A stretch of 64,000 nt of DNA, taken from the NCBI RefSeq assembly GCF_023657445.1, contig NZ_JAGTWY010000001.1, positions 1,612,001-1,676,000 of the forward strand, read 5' to 3'. Under the pieces are notes generated by a model. That model was given only the letters and a program-made list of their open reading frames with translations, had not been told where the DNA came from and made no database searches. The position numbers were made by a program, and so were the translations under genes. Origin of the DNA: Marinobacter sediminum (GTDB lineage Bacteria > Pseudomonadota > Gammaproteobacteria > Pseudomonadales > Oleiphilaceae). Positions 57,253 to 64,000 of the stretch are shown piece after piece (position 1 is the stretch's first letter; each line of letters starts with the position of its first letter).

Positions 57253-57453
57253 GATTGAAAGCTTCTGGTAATCCCATCATTAGCAACGTAAGCGTAATTC
57301 GCCGTATCGTAAACGCCGTTAATACACGCCAGAATTCCAAGCCCAACTGGTCGCTGAAAGCCAAAGCCTTGGAGCGTCCCCTGAAACTCGACCCTGAGAG
57401 CGTTAGTCAGCTGATCAGTCTCAAACACAAGGAGCAGTAAGTGGTGGCGCCTC

Positions 57454-58173
57454 TCAGTAAATCCCAGGAATCAAACGATAGCGCACGCGTCGCGCATAAT
57501 CGCGATAGCCCGGCAACTCTTCCTGTAAAGTCTGGTCCTCAAGTACGGTTCTAATTACCGTGATGAGTAATGCCACCGCCGAAGGAATAAGTGCCCATAC
57601 CGAGCTCAAGGCAAGAACAATACCGAATAGTGGGAGAATATTACCAGCATAACCCGGATGCCGCACAAACCTATAAGGACCACTGTCACACACCACATGA
57701 CCTCGATCCGTCTGAATGCGTACGACACTGAAGAAGAAGCGGTTCTCCGCCAATGCCCATGCGGCGAAGCCGTAACCGAACGCGATAAAAATGAATCCTA
57801 CTGCGCTGATCCATAGAGGAAATTCGGTAGTCCAATTATAGCGATGGTCCAGCCCGGCCACTATGACCATAGGAAACACAAAACTCACCGCCATCAGAGG
57901 AGCAAGCACTTTGTCCCAGGCCTTTGCGTTATGAAAACCTTCTTTACTTTGTCTTTCAGCCATTATTCCAGGGTGTCGCTGCTCTGCCCACATGCGCCCC
58001 CCTATACCAGCGGCTAAGATCAACAGGGAATAGACCCATGCCTGCCACCAACCGATGTCCCCTCCGCATATCAATAAAATCATTGGGATAAGGAGATACG
58101 CCACAATTAACCTGATCCATTGGCGAGGAGATCCTGGTTGAGCTACCTCTTTAATACCCTTCTCCTCTGACAA
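57454..58173 (-). CDS. Isoprenylcysteine carboxyl methyltransferase family membrane protein
   Basis: Protein of about 239 residues with five or so membrane helices and the C-terminal ICMT/PEMT signature: GPYRFVRHPGYAGNILPLFG and EELPGYRDYARRVRYRLIPGIY. Bacterial members probably methylate small lipids or thiols in the membrane. Translation seems to begin at TTG: 58173 has GGAG 6 bases upstream, while another TTG at 58185 lacks a ribosome site. The true target is unknown. A short GCGTTAGGC motif lies 20-30 bases upstream of the start. Confidence 0.83.
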   Translation of the reverse strand: MSEEKGIKEVAQPGSPRQWIRLIVAYLLIPMILLICGGDIGWWQAWVYSLLILAAGIGGRMWAEQRHPGIMAERQSKEGFHNAKAWDKVLAPLMAVSFVFPMVIVAGLDHRYNWTTEFPLWISAVGFIFIAFGYGFAAWALAENRFFFSVVRIQTDRGHVVCDSGPYRFVRHPGYAGNILPLFGIVLALSSVWALIPSAVALLITVIRTVLEDQTLQEELPGYRDYARRVRYRLIPGIY

Positions 58174-58242
58174 GTCATTCTCCAAATTAAAACGAATTTG
58201 AGTGTGTGCCTAACGCTCGCATTTGCGGACGGTTTCCCCCAG

Positions 58243-58494
58243 TTAACTCTCAAGGTCTTTTTTGATCTGCTCAAACTCTTCCCGTGTTATCTCACCCTTT
58301 GCGTAGCGTTTCTTGAGTATTTCCACCGCCGTTTCGGAACCCTTATTATGGTTCGACGGTCCTTCCGTGTTATCCCGCCACGGCCCCCTTGACCCACCTC
58401 GTCCAAACACAAGGAAAAGAATCATGACCATAACGAGCGTCATGACTATGGGGAACACCCACCAACCACCCCAGCCAAAATGTTCAGGTCCCAT
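58243..58494 (-). CDS. Small membrane protein with C-terminal SHOCT domain
   Basis: Protein of 83 residues. One hydrophobic helix (WWVFPIVMTLVMVMILFLVFG) is followed by a charged linker and the SHOCT motif AVEILKKRYAKGEITREEFEQIKKDL. SHOCT modules are short oligomerisation tails found on many small membrane proteins; no specific role can be given. The ATG at 58494 has AGGAGAG upstream. It is 69 bases upstream of the isoprenylcysteine methyltransferase-like gene, on the same strand. Confidence 0.85.
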   Translation of the reverse strand: MGPEHFGWGGWWVFPIVMTLVMVMILFLVFGRGGSRGPWRDNTEGPSNHNKGSETAVEILKKRYAKGEITREEFEQIKKDLES

Positions 58495-58729
58495 AAGTTC
58501 TCTCCTGCTTAGCACGCCGATTTCCATTGTTCAGTGTCTATCAACCAGCGCATTGTTGGCTTCCATGTTACAGATAAGGATCGGACTGCAAGACGAGGCC
58601 TTCATCCCGCACCTTTTGAATGCGCCTCCATCCTGATCAAGGTTATGCCCAACACATACATAAAGATTATAATCACGGACTGAGCCAGACCCACTCTACT
58701 TTTCAACTCCGAGCCCCAGGCCTATTACT

Positions 58730-59662
58730 GTGAGCACCCTCCATCGAAGTAAAAAAAGCCAGGCCAGGCCAGTTCGCAAAGGTCTGCACCCGAGGAATCT
58801 ACACAACCAGGGCTATGACTTCCCGGCTCTCGTAAAAAGCCACCCGGCACTAGCCCCCCATGTGAAACCGAACGCTCACGGCGACCTTTCCATCGATTTC
58901 GCAGACCCGTTGGCAGTAAAAACGCTCAACGCCGCGTTATTAAACCGATACTACAACATTGTCGACTGGGATATTCCAGAAGGCGCGCTCTGCCCTCCAA
59001 TCCCGGGCAGAGCCGACTATATCCATTACATGGCTGACTTGCCTGGGCTTGAACAGCACAGCATCAAGCTGCTCGATATAGGGACTGGAGCAAATGGAAT
59101 CTACCCGTTACTGGCCTGCCAAATCTACGGCTGGCAGTGTGTCGGTAGTGACATTAACGCTCAGTCGCTTGCGAACGTAGCCACGATTATCGCCAACAAC
59201 CCCACACTCAAAGACCGCTTCACGCTGCGCACGCAGCACGATAAAAACCACATTTTTGAAGGGATCATTCAAGCTGGTGAGTTCTTTGACGTCAGCGTAT
59301 GCAACCCACCCTTCCATGCCTCGCTCGATGAAGCCCTTAAAGGTAGCCAGCTTAAACTCAATAACCTTGCTCGTAGCCGCGGTGAGCGAAAAGCAAAAAC
59401 CAAATCCCCCACTCTCAATTTTGGCGGGCTGGAAGCGGAGCTCTGGTGTAAGGGGGGCGAACGGCTGTTTCTTAAAAAGCTGGTAAGAGAAAGCCAGGTG
59501 TATTCAACTCAATGCCGCTGGTTTACCAGCCTGGTTTCAAAAGCCGACAATGTTAAGCCTGTAAAGAAGTTGATTCGTAAGCTCGGTGCAGTTGATATAC
59601 GGGAAATAGAGATGAAGCAGGGAAACAAGATTACGAGGGTATTGGCCTGGACATTCATCTGA
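58730..59662 (+). CDS. rlmF: 23S rRNA (adenine(1618)-N(6))-methyltransferase
   Basis: Protein of 310 residues. SAM-binding motif I is LLDIGTGANGIYPLL and the N6-adenine methyltransferase catalytic motif is CNPPFHAS. The N-terminal KKGLHPRNLHN-like basic stretch (here RKGLHPRNLHNQGYDF) is diagnostic of RlmF. It methylates A1618 of 23S rRNA. The start codon is GTG at 58730 and no strong ribosome site is visible. It is a single gene of normal length with intact motifs. Confidence 0.93.
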   Translation: MSTLHRSKKSQARPVRKGLHPRNLHNQGYDFPALVKSHPALAPHVKPNAHGDLSIDFADPLAVKTLNAALLNRYYNIVDWDIPEGALCPPIPGRADYIHYMADLPGLEQHSIKLLDIGTGANGIYPLLACQIYGWQCVGSDINAQSLANVATIIANNPTLKDRFTLRTQHDKNHIFEGIIQAGEFFDVSVCNPPFHASLDEALKGSQLKLNNLARSRGERKAKTKSPTLNFGGLEAELWCKGGERLFLKKLVRESQVYSTQCRWFTSLVSKADNVKPVKKLIRKLGAVDIREIEMKQGNKITRVLAWTFI

Positions 59663-59716
59663 GCCGGTCCTGACCGTCACGGGTAATCTGCCACCCACAA
59701 GAGAAGATGACGTCCG

Positions 59717-60565
59717 CTACGCCACCGGCAACGACTCATTGCTGCCCCAGTCGGCCCAGGAGCCGTCGTACAGTGACAGCTGAGTATACCCGGCCAGCTC
59801 GGCCGCCAGCAGGATGATACAGGCGGTGATGCCGGAACCACAGGAAAACACCAGTTGGTGCCCGTTGCCGGGCTGAAGGGAGGGAGCGAGTTGGGCGAAC
59901 GTTGACGCCAGCTGGCTCGCAGACTTGAACCGATAACCCTCCAGCACCTCCGTAAACGGCAGGTTGAGGGAATGGGGTATGTGACCACCGCGCACACCAG
60001 GCCGGGGTTCTGGCGCCTGCGCCAGGAAACGGGCCTGTGATCGCGCATCGATGACCATTACTCGCTTGTCCTCCAGATTCTGGAAAACGTAGGCTGAATC
60101 TCGAACCAGGGAGCGGTCGAACTTGCCAACCACGCTGCCATGCGTGGCCGCATCTGCAACCGGAGCAGGATCGATGGCCCGCCCTTCGGCCAACCACTGC
60201 GGCAGGCCGCCATCCAGAACAAACACCTGTTTGAGGCCCATAGCCCGCAGAATCCACCAGGCCCGGGGTGCCGAGTAGATACCCTGGTTGTCGTACAGCA
60301 CCACCAGGCTTTCGGGCGTAATGCCCAGCCTGCGGACCTCCGCCGTGAACTGCTCTTCCGTCGGGAAGGCGTGAACCTGGGAAGCTCCGGTATCGCAAAG
60401 CGTTCCTTCCAGGTCGATCCGGTAACTACCCGGGATGAACATCGGACGGTCATAAACGATCGGCTCCTTGCCAATGACATTGGCCATACTGGCGTCGATC
60501 AGTACCAAATGCTCGTTATCCAGGTTGTCCTGCAGCCAGTCGGTGGTCACGAGGGGGGAAGGCAT
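59717..60565 (-). CDS. sseA: Sulfurtransferase (3-mercaptopyruvate sulfurtransferase type, tandem rhodanese)
   Basis: Protein of 282 residues with two rhodanese domains, the first inactive and the second with the catalytic loop CGSGITAC. The CGSG(V/I)TA loop is that of 3-mercaptopyruvate sulfurtransferases; thiosulfate sulfurtransferases have CRKG-type loops. The interdomain stretch VIDARSQARFLAQAPEPRPG and GHIPHSLNLPF is conserved. The ATG at 60565 is chosen because MPSPLVTTDWLQDNL matches the family start. It is 66 bases downstream of the M14 peptidase gene, possibly the same transcript. Confidence 0.9.
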   Translation of the reverse strand: MPSPLVTTDWLQDNLDNEHLVLIDASMANVIGKEPIVYDRPMFIPGSYRIDLEGTLCDTGASQVHAFPTEEQFTAEVRRLGITPESLVVLYDNQGIYSAPRAWWILRAMGLKQVFVLDGGLPQWLAEGRAIDPAPVADAATHGSVVGKFDRSLVRDSAYVFQNLEDKRVMVIDARSQARFLAQAPEPRPGVRGGHIPHSLNLPFTEVLEGYRFKSASQLASTFAQLAPSLQPGNGHQLVFSCGSGITACIILLAAELAGYTQLSLYDGSWADWGSNESLPVA

Positions 60566-60631
60566 GGCGTTCTCCGGTCTAGGTCGATAATCAGAACAGT
60601 CTACTGAGCGAGCTGGCAACTCGAATCGTCA

Positions 60632-61555
60632 TTACTGGTGCGCCAGAGCGTAGTCGATCGCCGCACACACCGCGGCAGCCTGCGCGGCATTGCATTGCTC
60701 GGGGGTCGCACGGGTGCTGTCAGGATACACCTCAGTGGTGGTCTTGTAGGTGCCGCTGGTGATACTGGCGCAAAGGCCCAGCTGCTTGAGCGGGTACCGG
60801 ATGACGCCCCGAGCGACCACCGGTGAGCCGAAAATCTCGCCGCTGTCATCGGCCGGAGCGATATGAGTGACCTTCTCCACCGCCTCAATCACCGCCTGCT
60901 GGAATTCAGGCTGCGGGTTCTCGCTGTCATCGACCAGATAGAAGCCGTCTGGAATCCCGCCCGGCTCGAAGGGCTTGCCGTCGCGGGCAGCCAGCGCGGG
61001 GCGAAACTCGGTTTCGTCGGTATCGGTGGTCTCGTGCAGGTCGATATGCACCAGTGCACGATCGCGGACGGGCGCCACCAGTCGCATGAGTGCCGCCGAC
61101 TCCTCAGCCGGACTGCCATCGCGGAACGAGCGGTTCGGGTCGACCGCGTTCGCATTCCAGCGATGGATGCGCTCGTAAGCCCAGGGGCTGACACAGGGCG
61201 CGACCAGCAAGTTGACGCGGCCCGCGTAATCCGCAGCATGCTGATCGAGGAACTGCAGAGCGCCGTGTACACCGCTGGTTTCATAGCCGTGTACCCCGCC
61301 CGTTACCAGCACGACCGGCAGATCGTCACGCCAGTCTCGGCTCCGGATCGCCATCAGCGTATAACTGTCAGGGCCATAGTCCAGACGACCATACCCTTCC
61401 ACATCAAAGCGCGGGCGCAGGCGCTCGGTCACACTCAACACCTCGGACTCGTAGCTGCGTTTGCGGGTCTGTCGTGACAACCACTCGGCACGTTCCACGT
61501 CGCCCCAGGGAGCGCCGGGCGTGCCGATTGGATAGGGCGCGGTAGCCGTGTTCAT
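60632..61555 (-). CDS. M14 family metallopeptidase / succinylglutamate desuccinylase-like protein
   Basis: Protein of 307 residues. Zinc ligands appear in the HxxE motif of GGVHGYETSG and the later His of LVHIDLHETTD; DPNRSFRDGSP is the substrate-binding NR motif. The catalytic Glu is probably in TSGTYKTTTEVYPDS. M14-type enzymes remove C-terminal residues or acyl groups. The precise substrate is unknown. The ATG at 61555 has GGAG and AAGG upstream. GC-rich codon use resembles the 48234-49499 gene more than the neighbouring A+T-rich genes. Confidence 0.85.
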   Translation of the reverse strand: MNTATAPYPIGTPGAPWGDVERAEWLSRQTRKRSYESEVLSVTERLRPRFDVEGYGRLDYGPDSYTLMAIRSRDWRDDLPVVLVTGGVHGYETSGVHGALQFLDQHAADYAGRVNLLVAPCVSPWAYERIHRWNANAVDPNRSFRDGSPAEESAALMRLVAPVRDRALVHIDLHETTDTDETEFRPALAARDGKPFEPGGIPDGFYLVDDSENPQPEFQQAVIEAVEKVTHIAPADDSGEIFGSPVVARGVIRYPLKQLGLCASITSGTYKTTTEVYPDSTRATPEQCNAAQAAAVCAAIDYALAHQ

Positions 61556-61683
61556 ATCGCCTTTTTCTCCAGTGATGGCCAATGCATGCGGGGATTGTAG
61601 CATCCGCGGCGTAGCCGTCGGCTGCAGCTATTGGTTAGGCGTTCGGCCCGAACGGCAATGGTTAGCCTTATGACTCGCAACCA

Positions 61684-61908
61684 CTAACTCATATTTCGAT
61701 ACCGTAATATCAGCCCTATGATTTCATGATCGCTTCGCGCTGATGCCAAAGATTCATTTATTGAAGCTCTTTGTGGCAGGTGAATATTCAATCTCGACCG
61801 CAAAGCCTCCACCACTTGTTGATCAACATTGGGATCAAACTCTGTCCCTGCATAAATGCAAATACGCTGAAGCGTAAACTCTTTATTTTCCATGGAAACC
61901 AAATTCAT
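61684..61908 (-). CDS. Small conserved-looking hypothetical protein
   Basis: Protein of about 74 residues (68 if the ATG at 61893 is used). It contains LQRICIYAGTEFDPNVD and LNIHLPQRASINESLASARSDHEIIGLIL, which look like a real folded protein with a conserved tail. I do not recognise a named family. There is no clear ribosome site before either ATG. An imperfect 66-bp inverted repeat lies immediately upstream (61915-61980). Confidence 0.5.
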   Translation of the reverse strand: MNLVSMENKEFTLQRICIYAGTEFDPNVDQQVVEALRSRLNIHLPQRASINESLASARSDHEIIGLILRYRNMS

Positions 61909-61914
61909 CAACTG

Positions 61915-61980
61915 GCATTAGTTGTTGCTCCAATACGTAATACGGTTAAGGCCTCGGCCAAGCGACACAACGAATAATGC
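61915..61980. repeat. 66-bp imperfect inverted repeat (integron attC-like shape)
   Basis: The 13-base ends GCATTAGTTGTTG and CAACGAATAATGC are complementary at 11 of 13 positions. Near the centre is a second hairpin, GGCC-TC-GGCC. Size and nested pairing resemble an integron attC site, and the small minus-strand gene starts 7 bases after it. The consensus ends of attC (RYYYAAC and GTTRRRY) are not present, so this remains only a shape match. Confidence 0.5.
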
Positions 61981-62040
61981 GTTGATCGAGATTCCGGCTT
62001 TCCCCCGGTTTTTTCACTTACAATACCCTGACCCTTGCTG

Positions 62041-62107
62041 AATGTGATGCGGTGACCTCATCTGGACTCGGAGGACAAGGCTGGCCTTATGGTCTATGTT
62101 CATTCGA
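62041..62107 (+). repeat. 67-bp dispersed repeat, copy 2
   Basis: Differs from 49666-49732 at two positions only (C for G at 62057 and G for A at 62065). The orientation is the same. It ends 80 bases before the ATG of the SAM methyltransferase gene. Flanking sequence is unrelated to that of copy 1. Confidence 0.9.
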
Positions 62108-62187
62108 AAGGCAGTATTTTAAGCAGGTGTCAGGTGTCTAGGGCATCGGGGGCTTGCCACTTGTTATGTTTTTTACTGGAATAATCC

Positions 62188-62988
62188 ATGACCGAAAATG
62201 TCGATCTTTATAATAGCTCTTACAGCAATTATTCGCTTGAAACCTACAGCGAGATCCGGCTCGAGACCTATGGGGAAGACTATGGGCAAACCAGTTGGGC
62301 TTCGACTGCAGAATCTCACGAGATACCTGAGTTACTTCAGTTGACCTCTGATTCAACGGTCCTGGACATTGGGTGTGGATCTGGGGGGTACGCTGTAGGC
62401 TTGGCAAAACGTATCGGGTGTCGAGTTGTAGGGTTTGAGATAAATGCGTCGGGCGTGAAAACAGCTACTGCTCTGGCTGAAGATGAAAAGGTCACCGACA
62501 TCGTAAAATTTGAACAACACGATGCATCTAAAAAATTACCCTATGAAGATAATTCGTTTGACGCCATTTATTCCACTGATGTCCTGTGTCATGTCCCTCT
62601 TCGGAGAGAAGTTCTCTCCAACACACAAAGGTTGCTCAAGCCTGGTGGGAGATTCGTTTTTAGTGACGCTTTAGTTATTGGGGGACTGATTTCAAATGAC
62701 GAGCTTGAGAATCGATGCCCAGACGGTATGTATTTTTTTAGCCCCCCTGGTATCAATGAGCAATTAATACAAGAATCCAGTCTCAAGCTGCTTGAAGCTC
62801 GTGATACCACGGAGAATAGTGCTCTATTGTCTAAACGTTGGCACGATGCGCGCGAAAAACGAAAAGACGCACTAATCGCCTGTGAAGGTAAGGAAAATTT
62901 TCTGGGAGTGCAGCGATTTTTGCAATGCGTTCATACGTTAACTACCGAGAGGCGTTTGTTACGTTTTTTGTACACTTGTTCGAGTTAG
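62188..62988 (+). CDS. Class I SAM-dependent methyltransferase
   Basis: Protein of 266 residues. Motif I is VLDIGCGSGGYAVGLA, motif II FDAIYSTDVLCHV and motif III RLLKPGGRFVFSD. The profile is that of small-molecule methyltransferases (phosphoethanolamine or sarcosine N-methyltransferase-like), but the substrate cannot be read from sequence. Base composition and codon use are clearly more A+T rich than the core genes, which suggests recent transfer. The 67-bp repeat lies just upstream. No partner genes are evident. Confidence 0.87.
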   Translation: MTENVDLYNSSYSNYSLETYSEIRLETYGEDYGQTSWASTAESHEIPELLQLTSDSTVLDIGCGSGGYAVGLAKRIGCRVVGFEINASGVKTATALAEDEKVTDIVKFEQHDASKKLPYEDNSFDAIYSTDVLCHVPLRREVLSNTQRLLKPGGRFVFSDALVIGGLISNDELENRCPDGMYFFSPPGINEQLIQESSLKLLEARDTTENSALLSKRWHDAREKRKDALIACEGKENFLGVQRFLQCVHTLTTERRLLRFLYTCSS

Positions 62989-63016
62989 GACATGTGCTGG
63001 TGCGTAAGCAAAGCAT

Positions 63017-63451
63017 TCAGATCAACGCCTCGATTGACTCTTGAAATATCCGCCGGGTATCTCCAGATGTCAGGCGATAGTAGTTCATTCCGTGAATCTT
63101 ACGATGTTCAATTACGCCAAGCGCTGCAAATTTCTGCAACTGAGATACGACATCGTCTTCGGCAATGCGTGTCAGGGTAGCCACGTCGCACTCACACAGT
63201 TCCGCAGAGTATAGAGCAGCCAATATCTTAGTGCCTCCGGCATCCTCAGCTGCCGGTAGGGAGTTCGCCAGCCGGGTAGCCAGTTGATCGCCAACTATAA
63301 GGATCGCCTCTTTCTCGCCGGACAACTGGCACGTATACGTAACCCATTCCACGCCCATTGGGTCCAGCCGTCTTACCGCGGCTTCGACAGCGGCGGGATC
63401 CATGCAACGGATCTGACATGTGATCTTTGAACCGGCGGTGCAATTCTCCAT
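63017..63451 (-). CDS. ArsR/SmtB-like winged-helix regulator with extra N-terminal domain
   Basis: Protein of 144 residues. Residues about 70-140 form a winged helix: ALYSAELCECDVATLTRIAEDDVVSQLQKFAALGVIEHRK. The ELCECD stretch corresponds to the ELCVCD metal motif of ArsR-family repressors. The N-terminal 65 residues (ITCQIRCMDPAAVEAAVRRL, TYTCQLSG) add three further cysteines and look like a separate small domain. It may sense a metal or thiol compound. It lies 59 bases downstream of the partial gene at the right edge, probably in one transcript with it. Confidence 0.7.
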   Translation of the reverse strand: MENCTAGSKITCQIRCMDPAAVEAAVRRLDPMGVEWVTYTCQLSGEKEAILIVGDQLATRLANSLPAAEDAGGTKILAALYSAELCECDVATLTRIAEDDVVSQLQKFAALGVIEHRKIHGMNYYRLTSGDTRRIFQESIEALI

Positions 63452-63510
63452 AGATTGTCACTCTCTGTTCGTGGGTAACTCGGAGTCCTAACGCTGAGCA
63501 AAGCGGGCGC

Positions 63511-64000
63511 TTATTTGCCATACAGCATTTGATGGGCCCGCAGGATGGGTTCATTGAGCATTAGCGCCCGTTTGAGTCGTGTTTGAAGGGATGGCGCACC
63601 AGCCTCCACCTGCAGCAGTGCCGAATGCGCGGCACACAGCGTTGTTGCCGCACCCCAGTCGGAAAACAGGGTCTGTGCCCATTCCCGGAATTCCCTCGCC
63701 GCTCCCGCACGTTTTTCCAGCGCAAGCGGCAGCGTGGGATGTAGACTCACAAGGCCTTTCGCGCCCAGTCCCGGGAGCCAACCGGGCAGCTCTGCGTACC
63801 CAAAGGTATCGTCCACGTGGATCGCACCCGATTCGGGATGGAACACCAGCACGGATGAGAAGTGCACGTTTTCGTTGTCGGAAATGAACTCAACGCCCCG
63901 GGGCACTGAAAACTGCAGGTCATCTCGGTACTTTTCATGAAGGGCATCGTGCTCGGTGCATTCGGATTCCCAGGGTAAATTCGGGAACCGGTTACAATGC
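63511..64000 (-). CDS. Unidentified protein, N-terminal part outside window
   Basis: The frame is open from the right edge to a TAA at 63511-63513, giving at least 162 residues. Features are VHFSSVLVFHPESGAIHVDDTFGY and GLVSLHPTLPLALEKRAG; the HVDD stretch is reminiscent of metallo-hydrolase folds but is not enough for a family call. An internal GTG at 63906 could serve as a start, but the upstream sequence in the same frame looks equally coding. It precedes the ArsR-like gene on the same strand. Confidence 0.6.
   Translation of the reverse strand, partial: HCNRFPNLPWESECTEHDALHEKYRDDLQFSVPRGVEFISDNENVHFSSVLVFHPESGAIHVDDTFGYAELPGWLPGLGAKGLVSLHPTLPLALEKRAGAAREFREWAQTLFSDWGAATTLCAAHSALLQVEAGAPSLQTRLKRALMLNEPILRAHQMLYGK

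Overview
The window looks like a chromosome segment of a marine gammaproteobacterium, most likely Marinobacter or a close relative. Three things suggest this. The order gyrA-serC-pheA-hisC-tyrA/aroA-cmk-rpsA-ihfB-lapA-lapB-pyrF is the pseudomonad/oceanospirillad core order. A glucosylglycerol synthase/phosphatase fusion sits beside a GH13_18 phosphorylase, a pairing known from Marinobacter. There is also a PQQ alcohol dehydrogenase cluster. I saw no rRNA, CRISPR array, phage genes or intact insertion sequence; one tRNA (Asn) is present.

Layout. (1) 1-2968: a partial unknown gene, an ATP-grasp RimK-like ligase and a divergent GNAT/C39-peptidase fusion, which look like a peptide or amide modification module. 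(2) 2969-21076: core genes. These are uvrB, a class I aminotransferase, tRNA-Asn, and a long minus-strand series from purU through gyrA, serC, pheA, hisC, the tyrA-aroA fusion, cmk, rpsA, ihfB, lapA and lapB to pyrF, covering aromatic amino acid, histidine and serine synthesis, translation and LPS control. (3) 21220-32981: ggt, then a stress and proteostasis block (YkoF-like/FtsH on plus; Lon-like protease, universal stress protein and ZIP transporter on minus), a DUF2202 protein in an AT-rich patch, a YghU-type glutathione transferase, DUF3175, and two DUF4398 lipoproteins, the second with an OmpA domain. (4) 33068-40025: osmolyte block with glucosylglycerol-phosphate synthase/phosphatase, a GH13_18 phosphorylase and a convergent OsmC-YcaO fusion.

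(5) 40215-49499: accessory single genes. These include a MAPEG protein, a DUF2182/DUF1326 pair with Met- and Cys-rich motifs, an ATC-hydrolase-like protein, patatin, a small secreted protein, an HxlR regulator divergent from nitrilase-GFA, and an FAD oxidoreductase. (6) 49766-55780: a quinoprotein alcohol oxidation cluster. It holds a PQQ dehydrogenase carrying the extra aspartate typical of lanthanide-dependent enzymes, its cytochrome c, a beta-propeller protein and an ABC-type binding protein, plus a cupredoxin-like protein and an ankyrin protein. The expected ABC ATPase and permease are missing. (7) 55885-64000: a mosaic of short unrelated genes (Hcy-methyltransferase-like, VOC, isoprenylcysteine methyltransferase-like, SHOCT, rlmF, sulfurtransferase, M14 peptidase, SAM methyltransferase, ArsR-like) with several short motifs resembling integron core sites.

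The most notable non-coding signal is a 67-bp sequence found twice in the same orientation (49666-49732 and 62041-62107, 65 of 67 positions identical). Each copy lies just upstream of a plus-strand gene. The two copies enclose the PQQ cluster and most of the mosaic segment. Function calls come from recognised family motifs read by eye; no database search was run.
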